Positions 21,600-40,803 of a stretch of DNA of 64,000 nt are shown piece by piece. The stretch's first letter is position 1. The number at the start of each line of letters is the position of its first letter. The translations under genes and the position numbers were made by a program. The notes under the pieces were generated by a model. That model worked only from the letters and a program-made list of their open reading frames with translations. It was not told where the DNA came from and made no database searches. Where the stretch lies: positions 498,501 through 562,500 of the forward strand of contig CAJNDS010002568.1 of the NCBI GenBank assembly GCA_905221605.1, written 5' to 3'. This stretch comes from Symbiodinium natans (taxonomy: Eukaryota; Sar; Dinophyceae; Suessiales; Symbiodiniaceae).

Positions 21600-23485
21600 C
21601 TGATAAACCCAAAACCTTAAACCCCAAACTTCTTTAAAAAATGACCTTAGAGGACAACTTAGCGACTGCCAGACGTACCGTTCCAATGCCAGAGCAACCT
21701 TTTCAGCATCTTCTTGCAGTTTTACCCATACTGTTTGGAAAATTAGGGGTTGAGGGTTTAGGGCGCGTGCAAGCTGCATGAGCTCCCCTAAACCCTAAAC
21801 CCTAAACCCTAAACCCTAAACCCTAAACCCTAAACCCTAAACCCTAAACCCTAAACCCTAAACCCTAAACCCTAAACCCCAAGCACTGCTGGATCGGCTT
21901 TGAACTGAATCTGAGAGAGCAGCGGAACCATGTTCCGAGCGGCGATATCGGCTTATGAGCTTCTGGAGATTAGGGCTTAGGGGTTTAGGGTTTAGGGGTT
22001 TAGCGGTTTAGGGAGACTTCGAGGGGTTTGGGTTGCAGTTTTAGTGCTTGGGGTTGTGGCAGCTTGGGTTTGCTCAGGGTTTAGGGTTTAGGGTTTAGGG
22101 TTTAGGGTTTAGGGTTTAGGGTTTAGGGTTTAGGGTTTAGGGTTTAGGGCTGGTAGACATTTCGGGTGTGCGGCTGTGGGGGTTGGCCAAGTTGACTGTG
22201 CCGTGCTGCAGGGATTTAGGATACAAGTCCTCGGGAAAACCCTAAACCCTAAACCCTAAACCCTAAACCCTACACCCTAAACCCCAAACCATTGCAAGCG
22301 AAAGCCCGACCATTCGCGCAACAATGATGATACCGACAGGACAAAGGTTTCCCTAAACCCTAGACCCTAAACCCTACACCCTAAACGTTTCGGGTGGACC
22401 TTCGCAGCACTGCGGGGTTTAGGGTTTAGGGTTTGGGGTTTAGGGTTTAGAATGGTTGTTCTTTAACCGGATGATCTTCGGCCCCTGCCTATGTAAACTT
22501 ACGTGGGAGGGCAAATGGCCCCCTGTTATGCATCTCGCAACCCCTTTAGGATTTGGGGTTTAGGGTTTAGGGTTTAGGGGTGTGCACAAGCTTTTTGAGG
22601 CGCATGGAATCTTACGATCTTAGGGAATACCAACTAGGACCGAAAGCGGGTCCATGTGCTGGCCGGCACGCGAAGCGCTGCCACCATGCTCGAGAAGCCT
22701 GAAGAGAACCCTAAACCCCAAAGGGGTTTAGGGTTTAGGGTTCGGGGTCAAATCCTTGATATCTGAGTCGGCAGAAGTATAGTGAGCGCACTGCCTTTTT
22801 TGCCAATACTAAAGGAGGCGCAAAAGCATATGTACTTGTGCATGTATGTGGTAGTATGTGTGTATATATATATGTATATATATACATAAATGCATATATA
22901 TATATATATATGTATGTGTGTATGTGTATATATATACACCTATGTGTGTATATTACTTATGTCGTATTCATGCTTTTGTTATGACACTAGGTTGGCCCTC
23001 AAACCCTCTGAAGCCCTAAACCATGACAACAGAAACTAAGACTTCCTCCCAAAAAACCGAAGACCTAAGCCTGGCTTTGTTTATTCGGAGAGAATTCCTC
23101 GGCGCTTGCGTAAGGGCCCCAAAGATGTTTAAAACTTAATCTAAGGGCCTGTAAAGTAAGAATAGGGTGTTGGGGGGGGGGGGGGGTACTAGTATAAGGG
23201 ACTATGAAGGAATGCTATGCGTGATTTTTTCCGACCCCTATTCTTGCGTTTCGCCTGACCCCTAAGCCCTAGACCCTAAGCTGAGTTCCTTGCCTACGAC
23301 ATGCTGGACTCCAGGCACCCTGTTTTTTAAGGTTTCAATAGGGGGTTTAGGGTTTAGGGTTTAGGGTTTAATCTTTGGGTTTAGGGAAATCAGCGAGCTT
23401 CGCCTTGCCATGCAGCCGACTTCGCATTTCGAGGCGGCGTGCCACAGCACCGTGTTACCCAGACCTCCGCTGGGGCTTCCGACAA
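21600..23485 (-). CDS. Ankyrin-like segments of a second gene (partial model)
   Basis: Minus-strand open segments read as ankyrin-like pieces: 23,485-23,397 (GLGNTVLWHAASKCEVG), 22,700-22,655 (RLLEHGGSASRAGQHM), 22,215-22,142 (LQHGTVNLANPHSRTPEM), 21,960-21,886 (AARNMVPLLSQIQFKADP) and about 21,745-21,640 (VWVKLQEDAEKVALALERY). The clearest signals are N-T-V-L-W-H-A-A and V-N-L-A-N-P-H-S-R-T-P. They lie just upstream of the RACK1-like gene on the same strand. Start, stop and splice sites are not resolved, and the pieces could come from more than one gene. The function cannot be named beyond likely protein binding. Confidence 0.5.
22855..22940. repeat. TA/TG-rich microsatellite
   Basis: A (TATG)n and (TA)n simple repeat; the tyrosine/isoleucine-rich frame across it is a repeat artefact. 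Confidence 0.9.
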
Positions 23486-24499
23486 TCCCAATTTAGGGTT
23501 TAGGGTTTAGGGTTGTAGGCTATGTAGAGGTTGAAGTTTATAGGGCTTAGGGTTTTGTTGTTTAGCCTCAATTCGCGCGGTCCTTTTCAGGTGATTCTAC
23601 AATATCTGGGGGATTCTGGGGGTAAAACGGGGCACCCTACTTTTTGGAAACACATGGGGGCCTAAAAACGCACCTGAAGGTTCCCTGTAGGAGTTTGCAA
23701 AGCCTTGTCCAAAACTCTACATCCCTAGATCTTGACCTCAAAACCCTAAAACCTGAACTCGAAATCTTGGCAAGGGAAAGCTGGCCGTGCATGTAAGACG
23801 GCACAAAACGACACCCTAAACCCTAAACCCTAAACCCTAAACCCTAAACCCTAAACCCTAAACCCTAAACCCTAAACCCTAAACCCTAAACCCTAAACCG
23901 CCACTTTCACTCGTGTACAGTTTTGGACCTGGGCTCAGGTCGTCTTGGAGCCTTCCCGTTTGGGGTGCTGGCCCTCACCTTAGGGGTTAAGGGTTTGGTG
24001 TTTGGGGTTCAGGGTTAAGCCCCAAAAACACAGTGCCATTTCGGCAGGATTGGGTGCATTCATTCTCTTTTTCATCTTCGTCTTCTTCGTCTTCTTATTA
24101 TTATTCTGATTATAATTACTGTGATTATTCTGATTCTTCCTTTCTTCTTAGTCTTGTTCTCCTCTCACTCTCTCTCTCTCTCTCCCTCTCCCTCTCTCTG
24201 TCTCGCAGAAAGAAGCTCACATAAATATACATCCAAAGGCGCAAGGAAAAACACACCAACATGCCGAAGTCCTACGAAGAAGTTGTAAAACTCCTATACC
24301 CTAAACCCTCAAGCCTGAAAAACCCCCAAACCCAACCCTTTTGAAGCTGGACTTGCTGACTGCCAGACACCCGCCTACCCTAAACCCTGAACCCCAAACC
24401 CTAAACCCGAAACCCGAACCCTAAAGCACGGGAGAGAGCAACTGGGACATCGACGATCGACCTGGTTTGGATCTGCAAACTTTCGGAGCAAGCCCTGGC

Positions 24500-27200
24500 C
24501 AAGGTTTAGGGTTTAGGGTTTAGGGCTAGGGTTTAGGGTTTAGGGTTTAGGGGTTCGGGGTTAGGGTTTAGGGTTGAGGGTTGAGGGTTTAGGTTTAGGG
24601 CTAGGGTTTACGGCTTCAGGTTCCAGATCACCCATACTCTAAAAGCACAAATGATAGCTAAACCCCAGAATTGAAGCCCAAGCCCCAACCCTGAACCCTG
24701 AACCCTAGACCCTAAATCCTAATTCTAAACCCTAAACCTACATACATCCTAAACCCTAAACCTTGGGCGCGCAAGGTGCCAGGCGCCTCCTGATCTACAT
24801 GCCTAAGCCCTAAACCTAATAGAGAGATGATAGAATGAGTTGGGGTTTAGGACCAGAACCATCGACCCCAGACAGAGCCTACCACGAAAATAGCCTGCAA
24901 ATCCATGCCTTCGCTTTCCAAGGCCCCCCCCCCCCCCCCCCATACGTCTTTAACCCCCTTGAAGCCCAGAAAAGCGCCAACACAGCAAACATCCAAGAGG
25001 AACTCGTTCCAGAACAGCCGAACCCCCCCCAACCCCCCCCCCACCCCCCCGCCCCCCAGGTTGCCAACAAAAACGCCATCTCAGTTCTCTCCGTCCACGG
25101 GCTATTATACCCTATAACCTCTTAAGAAGCCCTTTACAGGGTTGTTTAGGGGATTATAAGGCCTAATAGCCCATGCTGGTTCCTCGATCACATCCTCGTG
25201 CTCCCGACCGAGGTGCTGTGCGCAAGAGACCTGCGTGGACCCCACTCTCTCTCGCCAGCAGATGTACAAGGAAATATTTACAGAAACAAATAATTATGAT
25301 AATACTGATGCAAAAATACTATTAACTAATGATTATTTTGGGATCCAGGCTGTAAAACAAAGGATCAAGTCATTGAATGAGGTGGAGCCCGATGAAACAA
25401 AACCTGAGTTCCACGGTTTGGGGCTTAGCCTGCAGGGTTTAGGCTTAGGGTAAACAGCTGTGTCTTGATGACCTACAACCTGGGCACTGGACCCTTCTTT
25501 TGCTTCAGGGCTCCCTTGGTAGCTTGCCTGTGAGGTTGTTCAGGTGATTTCATGCACTGGACCCTTACGTCCTAAACGCCAAGCCCGCAAGGTCTAGGGG
25601 TTCGAGTGGGCTTGGGGATTGGCTTCCTGCATATCCTAAGCCCTTTTACATCCAGGCCTCTGAAGGCTGCCGGGCCCTAAAAAACCTAAACCCTGAAGCC
25701 TAGAGCCTTGGCCCTAGACCCTATCCAGAAGCAACTCGTCGAGGAGAGCATCGAATCCCATCGACATGGGTTGCCCAGGAAGCTGGGAAGAAACCCTGAA
25801 CTCTGGGCCCTAAACCCCAAGATCCACATCCCAGACCCCCAAACCCTAAACAAGATTATGCTTGAAGCCCCCTCGGAGCTGGAAACCCTGGACGCCAGGA
25901 GAGGAAAAACCACCAATACAGGGGTCGGAATACTTACTAATAAAAGTATTCCCTTATGGTCCCTACGTAATTCTACTATCATAGCCCTCCCAGAACCCCA
26001 TTCCTTACCATTTCGGGCTAACCAAATCTCGCCCAACCCTCTGGAATATGTGTAGGGAGGGGGGGGGAAGGGGGGGCTATGACAACTAGACGTTAGCTTC
26101 ATAATTATTCTTGGAAACCCTGAACCCTCTCTCTCTCTCTCTCTCTACATCCTTAACCCCAAGCCGTAAACATAGTTCTTCTTAACAAGCTTGGGGCTCT
26201 TCGAAGCCGTAACAAACGGGAAACAGGCAACAGCCCTAAAAGAATGGGGCCATGGATTCTCCCGCCAAAAAAGTTCTCTGCATTGTTTACTATACACGTA
26301 AGGCACATGTGTTTGCATTCGGCCACGCTACTCCCCACATTCTGAGAATGACAAGGCGCGCACATGCGGCTGCAGTTCATTCATCGCCACCCACCGTGGC
26401 TGGAAAAAAAAGGCATGCATCTTGGTCCTACAGATCTCGTCCCTAACATTAAACCCTAAACACCAAAACATCAATACCCGGATCGTCAGGTGGAGATGGG
26501 CGAATCCCCGTGAGCTCAGTGGCCAGTAGCAGTAGAAGTCTCCTGGCAATGCAATACACCACTTGGCTTTCCTGTCGCGCGAGGGCTTCGGGCTATAGGG
26601 CCGTAGGTCTAAACCCCGAAAAGCGGCTTTCTCGGCGCTCTCTCCGCATCTGAGTAGTGATTTAGGGGGTTTCGGGTTTATAGGGTTTGATAAATTAGGG
26701 CTTCGGGCAACCCTATATCGTTGACACGAAGCCTCCTCTCCACTCTCAACCCTGTACCCTGAACCTTTTTAACCCAGGACTGCGGAGGCTCCGGCCTGAA
26801 CGCAGAACCCTAAACCCAGAACCCGAAACCCTGAACCCTAAACCCCTAGCCCTAAACCCGAAACCCTAATCAAAGCCGTCCCTAAGCGTTCCACTTGAGA
26901 TTCCGTTCTGTATAGACTCATGATGCTGCTTGGGTGCTGGCTTGATTGAGTCTTGCTTGCTCAAGACAGTTTTGTTTTTGTCGAAATGACACATCCTGTT
27001 CTTTAGCCCTCGCTCTCCTGCCCTGGCTCCAGCAAGCTGCGCACCGAAGGCTGGACGTCTGGCCCGGCTGCGATTTTCCAGAATGTTCCTGGGTTGGTCT
27101 ACTAAAACTTAGGGTTTAGGGTTTAGGTTTAGGGTTTTCTTTTTCCCCAGAAGAGACTCTTCCTAGGTTGTGAGCTCAAATGGCTTTTCTGGGACGATTT
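24500..27200. other. Stretch with plus-strand open frames but no recognised gene
   Basis: It contains a TTTAGGG array (24,500-24,610), poly-C tracts, an inverted-repeat element at 25,096-25,181, and two plus-strand frames that read like protein: 25,235-25,453 (notably AT-rich, containing NYDNTDAKILLTNDYFG) and 25,708-26,055 (contains DPIQKQLVEESIESHRHG). A proline-rich frame at 24,835-25,125 depends on C tracts. None matches a family I know. A (CT)n run is at 26,127-26,147. Confidence 0.5.
25096..25181. mobile_element. Inverted-repeat element, GGGCTATTATACCC family
   Basis: GGGCTATTATACCCTATAA on the left pairs with TTATAAGGCCTAATAGCCC on the right. A longer copy with clean ACCAGGAT/ATCCTGGT ends lies at 50,323-50,418. 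Confidence 0.78.
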
Positions 27201-27570
27201 CCTAACCCTGGGTTGCAAAAATCAAAACCAAAAACCTCGGTGTACTCTGCGTCCAGAATTTGGGCCTAAGAATTTGTGCCCGGATTCCGCTCCGTGCTGT
27301 CATCGCAAAAAATGACAACCCGAGCTCCCATAGGCAGGCTGAGACCCACGCACAAGTAGCAGCATTGAAGCGGATTTCGCTTGGCGCCAATCTGCCCATG
27401 TGCCAAAAGAAACTGCAAGGCCATCTGCTGGTGCCGGCCCTGAAAATGAGGGCATTTGGCACGCTCTGGCAAAGCATCTGCAGGGGCCACTGGAGCTGAT
27501 GTCATGTGGCACCACTCTGTCCATGGGCACCTGCATCTGTGAAAGCAAAGGCAGGGCCATCCGACACTGA
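27200..27570 (-). pseudogene. Frameshifted 3' remnants of the PPR array
   Basis: Past the frame break, the minus strand still shows repeat-like pieces in changing frames: MALPLLSQMQVPMDRVVPHD, then HQQMALQFLLAHGQ, then WHMGRLAPSEIRFNAAT. They line up with PPR units at the expected spacing. Either two or three indels inactivated the last units, or unrecognised small introns lie here. Confidence 0.75.
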
Positions 27571-30018
27571 CTCGCAGACCCTCTTACAGGCACTGATGCC
27601 GGCATTGAAGCTGATTTCGTTTGGCAGCACTCTGGCCATGGGCATCTGCGAAAGCAAATGCAGGGCCATCTGCCACTCACCAGCCTTCTCACAGGCGCTG
27701 ATGCCGGCATTGAAGCTGATGTCGTTCGGCACCACTCTGGCCATGGGCATCTGTGAAAGCAAATGCAAGGCCATCTGCCACTCACCACCCTTCTCACAGG
27801 CGCTGATGCCGGCACTGAAGCTGATGACATCTGGAATGACTCTACCCATAGGCATATGCCAAAGCAATAGCAGAGCCATCTGCCACGCGCCACCTTTCTC
27901 GCAGGCACTGATGCCGGCATTGAAGCTGATGTCGTTTGGTAACACTCTTGCCCCGGGCATCTGCGAGAGCAAATGCAGGGCCACTTGCCACTCACCACCC
28001 TTCTCACAGGCGCTGATGCCGGCACTGAAGCTGATTACGTCTGGAATCACCCTGGCCATGGGCATCTGTGAAAGCAAGTGCAGGGCCATCCGCCATTTGC
28101 CACGCTTCTCACAGGCGCTGATGCTGGCATTAAAGCTGATGTCGTCTGCAATCGCTCTGGCCAAGGGCATCTGCGAAAGCAATTGCACGGCCATCTGCCA
28201 CTCACCACCCTTCTCACAAGCACTGATGCCGGCATTGAAGCTGATTTCGTTTGGCACCAGTTGGGCCACGCACATCTGCGCAAGAATGTGTAGTGCCATC
28301 TGCCACTCACCACCGTTTTTACAAGCCCGAATACCGGCATTGAAGCTGATTTCGTTTGGTACCATGGGCATGCGCGAAAGTTGCGAAAGCAAACGCAAGG
28401 CCATCTGCGACTCACCACCCTTCTCACAGGCGCTGATGCCGGCACTGAAGCTTATGACGTTTGGGACCACTTTGGCCACGGGCATCTGCGAAAGCAAATG
28501 CAGGGCCATCTGCCACTCACCACCCTTTTCACAGGCGCTGATGCCAGCATTGAAGCTGATGACGTCTGGACTCACTCTTGCCATCGACATCTGCGAAAAC
28601 AAATGCAGGGCAGTCTCCCACTCACCACCCTTTTCACAGGCACTGATGCCAGCATTGAAGCTGATGTCGTTTGGCACAACTCTGGCAATGGGCATCTGCG
28701 AAAGCAAATGCAGGGCCATTTGCCACTCACCACCCTTCTCACAGGCGCTGATGCCGGCGTTGAAGCTGACGGTGTTTGGCACTACTCTGGCTGTGGGCAT
28801 CTGTGAAAGCAAATGCAGGGCCATCTGCCACACACCGCCCTTTTCACATGCGCTGATGCCGGCATTGAAGCTGATGTCGTTTGGCACCACTCTGGCCACG
28901 GGCATCTGCAACAGCAAATGAAGAGCCTTCTGCCACTCACCCCCCTTCTCACAGGCGCTGATGCCTGCACTAAAGCTGATTACGTTTGGCACCGCTCTAG
29001 CCGTGGGCATTCGCGAAAGCAAATGCAAGGCCATCTGCCATTCACCACACTTCTCACAAGCACTGATGCTGGCATTGAAGCTGATGATGTCTGGAATCAC
29101 TTTGGCCAAAGGCATCTGCGAAAGCAACCGCAGCGCCATCTGCCACTCCCCGCCCTTCTGACAGGCACTTATGCCGGAATTGAAGCTGACGTCATTCGGC
29201 ACCACTCTGGCCACGGGCATCTGTGAAAGCAAATGCAGGGCCATCTGCCACTCACCGCCCTTCTCGCATGCGCTGATGCCAGCACTGCAGCTGATTACGT
29301 TTGGCACCACTTGGGCCATGGGCATCTGCGAAAGCAAATGCAAGGCCAGCTGCCACTCACCACCTTTCTCACAAGCACTGATGCCGGCATTGAAGCTGAC
29401 AGTGTTTGGCACTACTCGGGCTGCGGGCATCTGCGAGAGCAAGTGCAGGGCCATCTGCCATTCACCACCCTTCTCACAGGCGCTGATGCCGGCACTGTAG
29501 CTGAACACGTTTGTTTCAACTCGCGCCAACCTCATCTGCGAGAGAAGCTGAATAGCAAGCTGCCACTGCAGGCCTTTCTCGCACGCCGTGATCGCAGCAC
29601 TGAAACTGCGAACATTGGGCAGCACCTCAGCCATCGTGATCTCTGCAAGAACTTGGATTGAAACCTGCCACCGCCTGGCCCTGCCGCAACCCACGATGGC
29701 TGTGGAGAATGCCTTCTGGTCCCCTTCTGTTGGCCACAAGTCCTGGAGCCGATGGACCGCAAGCTGCCAGTCTTGCTCCCGGCAAGCTGCTCGAATTTCT
29801 GCTGCAGCGCGAGTCGTCGCGGCTCCCTGGTTTGGTGTTGTAGCTGGCGCCCGCATGGCGAATCTTGGTAGCACAGTAATCAATAAGGATACCCTTTTTT
29901 GTGATTGGTTGCTTTGCCAGGGAACCCAGAACCAAAAAAAGTGTAGAGGGTACCTCTGGGCTGCCAAGTACTTGACGGTGGTAGCACGCAGAATGTCAGG
30001 ACAAGCTGTAAAGCCCAA
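27502..30018 (-). CDS. Pentatricopeptide repeat (PPR) protein, about 20 repeats
   Basis: An 838-residue open frame. After an N-terminal region containing DWQLAVHRLQDLWP it carries about 20 tandem 35-residue (105-bp) units with the core ISFNAGISACEKGGEWQMAL followed by a short helix and VVPN. This is the helix-turn-helix PPR pattern; PPR proteins bind RNA base by base and usually act in plastid or mitochondrial RNA processing, which is family knowledge. No targeting peptide is certain. The frame opens at 30,018, but an introner-like element (29,864-29,968) is read through near its start, so a Met at 29,856 or a spliced upstream exon is more likely. At the C-terminal end the frame leaves the repeat after SACKR near 27,570: a one-base shift puts the next unit (MALPLLSQMQV) in another frame, and repeat remnants continue in shifting frames to about 27,200. 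The gene is therefore damaged at its 3' end, or ends early. Confidence 0.9.
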   Translation of the reverse strand: MGFTACPDILRATTVKYLAAQRYPLHFFWFWVPWQSNQSQKRVSLLITVLPRFAMRAPATTPNQGAATTRAAAEIRAACREQDWQLAVHRLQDLWPTEGDQKAFSTAIVGCGRARRWQVSIQVLAEITMAEVLPNVRSFSAAITACEKGLQWQLAIQLLSQMRLARVETNVFSYSAGISACEKGGEWQMALHLLSQMPAARVVPNTVSFNAGISACEKGGEWQLALHLLSQMPMAQVVPNVISCSAGISACEKGGEWQMALHLLSQMPVARVVPNDVSFNSGISACQKGGEWQMALRLLSQMPLAKVIPDIISFNASISACEKCGEWQMALHLLSRMPTARAVPNVISFSAGISACEKGGEWQKALHLLLQMPVARVVPNDISFNAGISACEKGGVWQMALHLLSQMPTARVVPNTVSFNAGISACEKGGEWQMALHLLSQMPIARVVPNDISFNAGISACEKGGEWETALHLFSQMSMARVSPDVISFNAGISACEKGGEWQMALHLLSQMPVAKVVPNVISFSAGISACEKGGESQMALRLLSQLSRMPMVPNEISFNAGIRACKNGGEWQMALHILAQMCVAQLVPNEISFNAGISACEKGGEWQMAVQLLSQMPLARAIADDISFNASISACEKRGKWRMALHLLSQMPMARVIPDVISFSAGISACEKGGEWQVALHLLSQMPGARVLPNDISFNAGISACEKGGAWQMALLLLWHMPMGRVIPDVISFSAGISACEKGGEWQMALHLLSQMPMARVVPNDISFNAGISACEKAGEWQMALHLLSQMPMARVLPNEISFNAGISACKRVCESVSDGPAFAFTDAGAHGQSGAT
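29864..29968. mobile_element. Introner-like element at the 5' end of the PPR gene
   Basis: It begins CTTGGTAGCACAGTAATC and ends CTCTGGGCTGCCAAG; the ends are inverted repeats with two or three changes. The interior segments GATTGGTTGCTTTGCCAGGG and AACCCAGAACCAAAAAA match the 6578 and 7647 copies. It is 105 bp and keeps the surrounding frame open by chance, so a plain ORF reading hides it. Confidence 0.85.
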
Positions 30019-30195
30019 AAGGTCCCAGCCTAAACCTCACAATCTCGTCAACACAACAAGTCCCTTCCAGTAATTAGCACTAAGCCCCTAAACCTTAAGC
30101 CGTTCGACCATAAGCTCTGCAACGCCCAACCTCCAAAACCACCTAGGACCGGCCACCGTAATCGTGCGTTCCCCCATCGTCTACCGCGGGATCAA

Positions 30196-30304
30196 CCCAG
30201 AGACTCCAAAACCCCTTAATTAAGGAATAGACCCTAAATTCGAATAGGAACCCGAATATGATTTAAGGTATATTCCTGAATTAAGGGGTTTTGGAGTCTC
30301 TGGG
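30196..30304. mobile_element. 109-bp element with long inverted repeats (CCCAGAGACTCC ends)
   Basis: About 34 bases at each end are inverted repeats with a single mismatch (CCCAGAGACTCCAAAACCCC on the left, GGGGTTTTGGAGTCTCTGGG on the right). The centre is AT-rich. No second copy was found in this window. Confidence 0.88.
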
Positions 30305-30644
30305 AACCCTAAACCCTCTACGGCACAAACCCTCTGAACCCAGAGCCCTACATCCAAGTGCAACCGAGGAATTCAAGGGCCGTCCGAGCCCTAAACCCTA
30401 GCCCTAAACCCTAGCCCTAAACCCTACAACCCAAGGGCCCATACTTTAGAACCCGGAAGGGACTATGTTAAGAGATGAAACTACCCCTCAGAGATTACGC
30501 GCGAACTTCCTGAAATTTTCGGGGCTCAGGGTTTTGGTCTGAGGACCTCCGGGTGCCCTAAACCCCTTTTCGGTGAGGGGTTTAGGGTTTAGGGTTTAGG
30601 GTTTCGGGTTTAGGGCTAAAACCCCAGAACCCTCGATCCTAGAC

Positions 30645-38198
<7,554 letters not shown>

Positions 38199-39059
38199 GG
38201 GTTTCGTCTGGGGTTCAGGTTCAGGGTTCAGGGTTTAGGGTTTAGGGTTTAGGGTTTTTTTTTCCCCACCCGTGTCGCAAGCGTATACGGGGAAAAGGTC
38301 GGGCGTAGTAAAGGCCTAAGTTCGGGTGAGAGCTGAGTTCTCCTACTGCTTCGGGCGGGCCTCAGGTTGGTCTACTGAAATCAACCAGCCCCAACGCCAA
38401 CATCCACCGAAAAAGACAAACAGACCTTCAAGGACAAACACCGAAACCAAGAGCCCACCCCTTCAAAAATGAGAATTGCCCACTCCGCAGTTCAGCGGGG
38501 TAGGCAATGCTTCAAAGGGGCCTGCTTAGTCCCGAGAGCCCTCGCGCATTTCAAAGGGCTTTTGTGGCTCTCGGGGGTTCCGTAGCAGCAGCTTCCAGTC
38601 CTCACCCTAGAGGCAAGAGTTAGACTCTGGGCACGCCTGTGGCACCTATCAAAGGTGACAGATGAGGGTACTCTCACTGTGGCATGTAGATGCGGGTCGG
38701 CAGGACCTACAAGACTTGCAGATGGACATCAGAAATCCATGCTCAACTAGGACGCTATGAAGAAGCTAGTAACTCATGACCCCTGCCCTCCCCTTGTGCA
38801 CCCACGTCGACGCATGCTTCAAAGGCGTCTAGGCCCCCTATCAGGGCTTTCAGAGCATGTCTGTGCGCTCTGCTTCAAAAACCTAGGATCTTGTGAGTAA
38901 ACTACAGGGGGGGGGAGGCCTGCAAGGGAAGTAATTAGATATGGACAAGCCTGTGGCCGGTGGCAACGGGTAGGGTCCCTTCCAGGCCTCAATCCCTAGG
39001 GGTCACTGGCACTTCATACGTGGCAGCCATGCACGAATTCTTAAATTAGCATGTAGCAT

Positions 39060-39342
39060 GCTTCATGCATCCGTATCAGCATCATGCAAAGAGGCTCACT
39101 AATCATGAATTCATGAATTCCGTATACCGCTTTCTGCTGAGTTTGCGTGTTCATTGCAAGGCACTTAGATCTGTGCACGCCTGTCAAATGCAATCTCTGC
39201 AGTAGGCTTCATGCAGTAGCGTCAGCATCATGCAGGGAGGCTCAGTCAGCACGAATTCGTGAATTCAATATAGCTTTTCTTGCCGAGTTTGCATGTACAT
39301 TGCTGGTTACATAGGTCTGTGCACGCCTGTGGCCACTGGCTG
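39060..39342. repeat. Tandem duplication of a ~146-bp unit
   Basis: Both copies share CTTCATGCA, GTCAGCATCATGCA, GAGGCTCA, a GAATTC-TGAATTC palindrome, GAGTTTGC and CTGTGCACGCCTGT, at an offset of about 146 bp. A third partial end (CAGCATCATGCAAA) follows at 39,350. Confidence 0.85.
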
Positions 39343-39454
39343 GGATAACAGCATCATGCAAACTTCTTGGGCGCGTGTTCTACCTTTACTTAATTCCTGG
39401 CCTCACGCCTCAGAGGCTCAGCACTTGTCTGTCACCTGAGGCCAGCTTGACATG

Positions 39455-39713
<259 letters not shown>

Positions 39714-40803
39714 GCAGGCTCATCGTGCTTGCCGTCCAGCGCCACACCTAATTAGCGTAGACTTCCTGCCAGGTGCGGGGCGCACAGTGGTCACCTCTTC
39801 CTGCACTGCTCCCATCCAGCTTTCCCTTCACGCTGCCGTGCTGCTCCCATCCAGCTTTCCTTTCACTTTGCCGCTTTGCCCATTCTTTTGCTGCTTTGAT
39901 GGTCTGTCTGATGGTGGTGGCGGCAGCAGGTGCAGCGGGCTCCAGAGCATGTGGTCCCCACTCGCCCGGCCATGCAGTCAGTCAGTTAAAGGAGCAGAAG
40001 GCCTAGGGGCCTGGATAGATTGGCTAGTCGCGATCCAAGTCACCATTTCCAGCGTCAGACCATTTCAGAGATCCTTCCAATCTGACCCACTGCAGAGCAG
40101 CCGTAGCGCAGCTTCCCTCATCAGCCCTCACATCATGCAGTCGACAGCTTGCAAACGCTAGCAGCCATGGCTCAATGCTAGGAGTTATATATATTAGGGT
40201 AGCACAAAGGAGTTTTACATACTATGATAGAGTGGGGTGCATGTAGCGGTGGGGGAGTATGTAGTTCTAGCGCGGGCAGACATGAGCTTCCACTGCACCA
40301 GGCAGTCGCGGATCCCCGTTAAGACTTTCTTTGGACCCCCGTGCCCCTCGCGCGGGGCCCAGGCTGGCTTGCGATAGAGGGGGTTTGGGAGGATGGGAGG
40401 GCTCATGCAGTATGAGAAGATGGGCGGGGGGGGGGGGGGGGGGGCGCAAGCCGGTAACATGACAATCTGACACAGTCGATTCATCTCATCGCGGTGACAG
40501 GAAGCTCACAAATTCAGCATGCATCATGCAGCAGTTACAGACATGCAGAGGTTGGAGAGTCTTATGTTTCAACAGGTGGAACTATCCCATGAACCTGGCA
40601 TGTGTTGCACACGCAACCCTCAGTCCAACAGCTCTCTGTTCCTTGGACAGACATGGTCAGAAACCCGCCGGTGTTGTCTTGGCTCTCTTAGGGCAAGGCT
40701 CCGGGCAGGGGGGGCAGGAGGGGACGCGTATGGGAGGGTGGAGGAGCCCTATGCTGTGCAAAGGTAGTTCCCCTCACGGAGCCCTGTAGCTTTGACAGGT
40801 TCT

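Noticed and set aside
27506-28921. A 471-codon plus-strand frame and several shorter ones opposite the PPR gene
   Set aside because: They mirror the 105-bp PPR repeat: because the unit is a multiple of three, other frames stay open. The products have no domain of their own, while the minus frame gives canonical PPR units.
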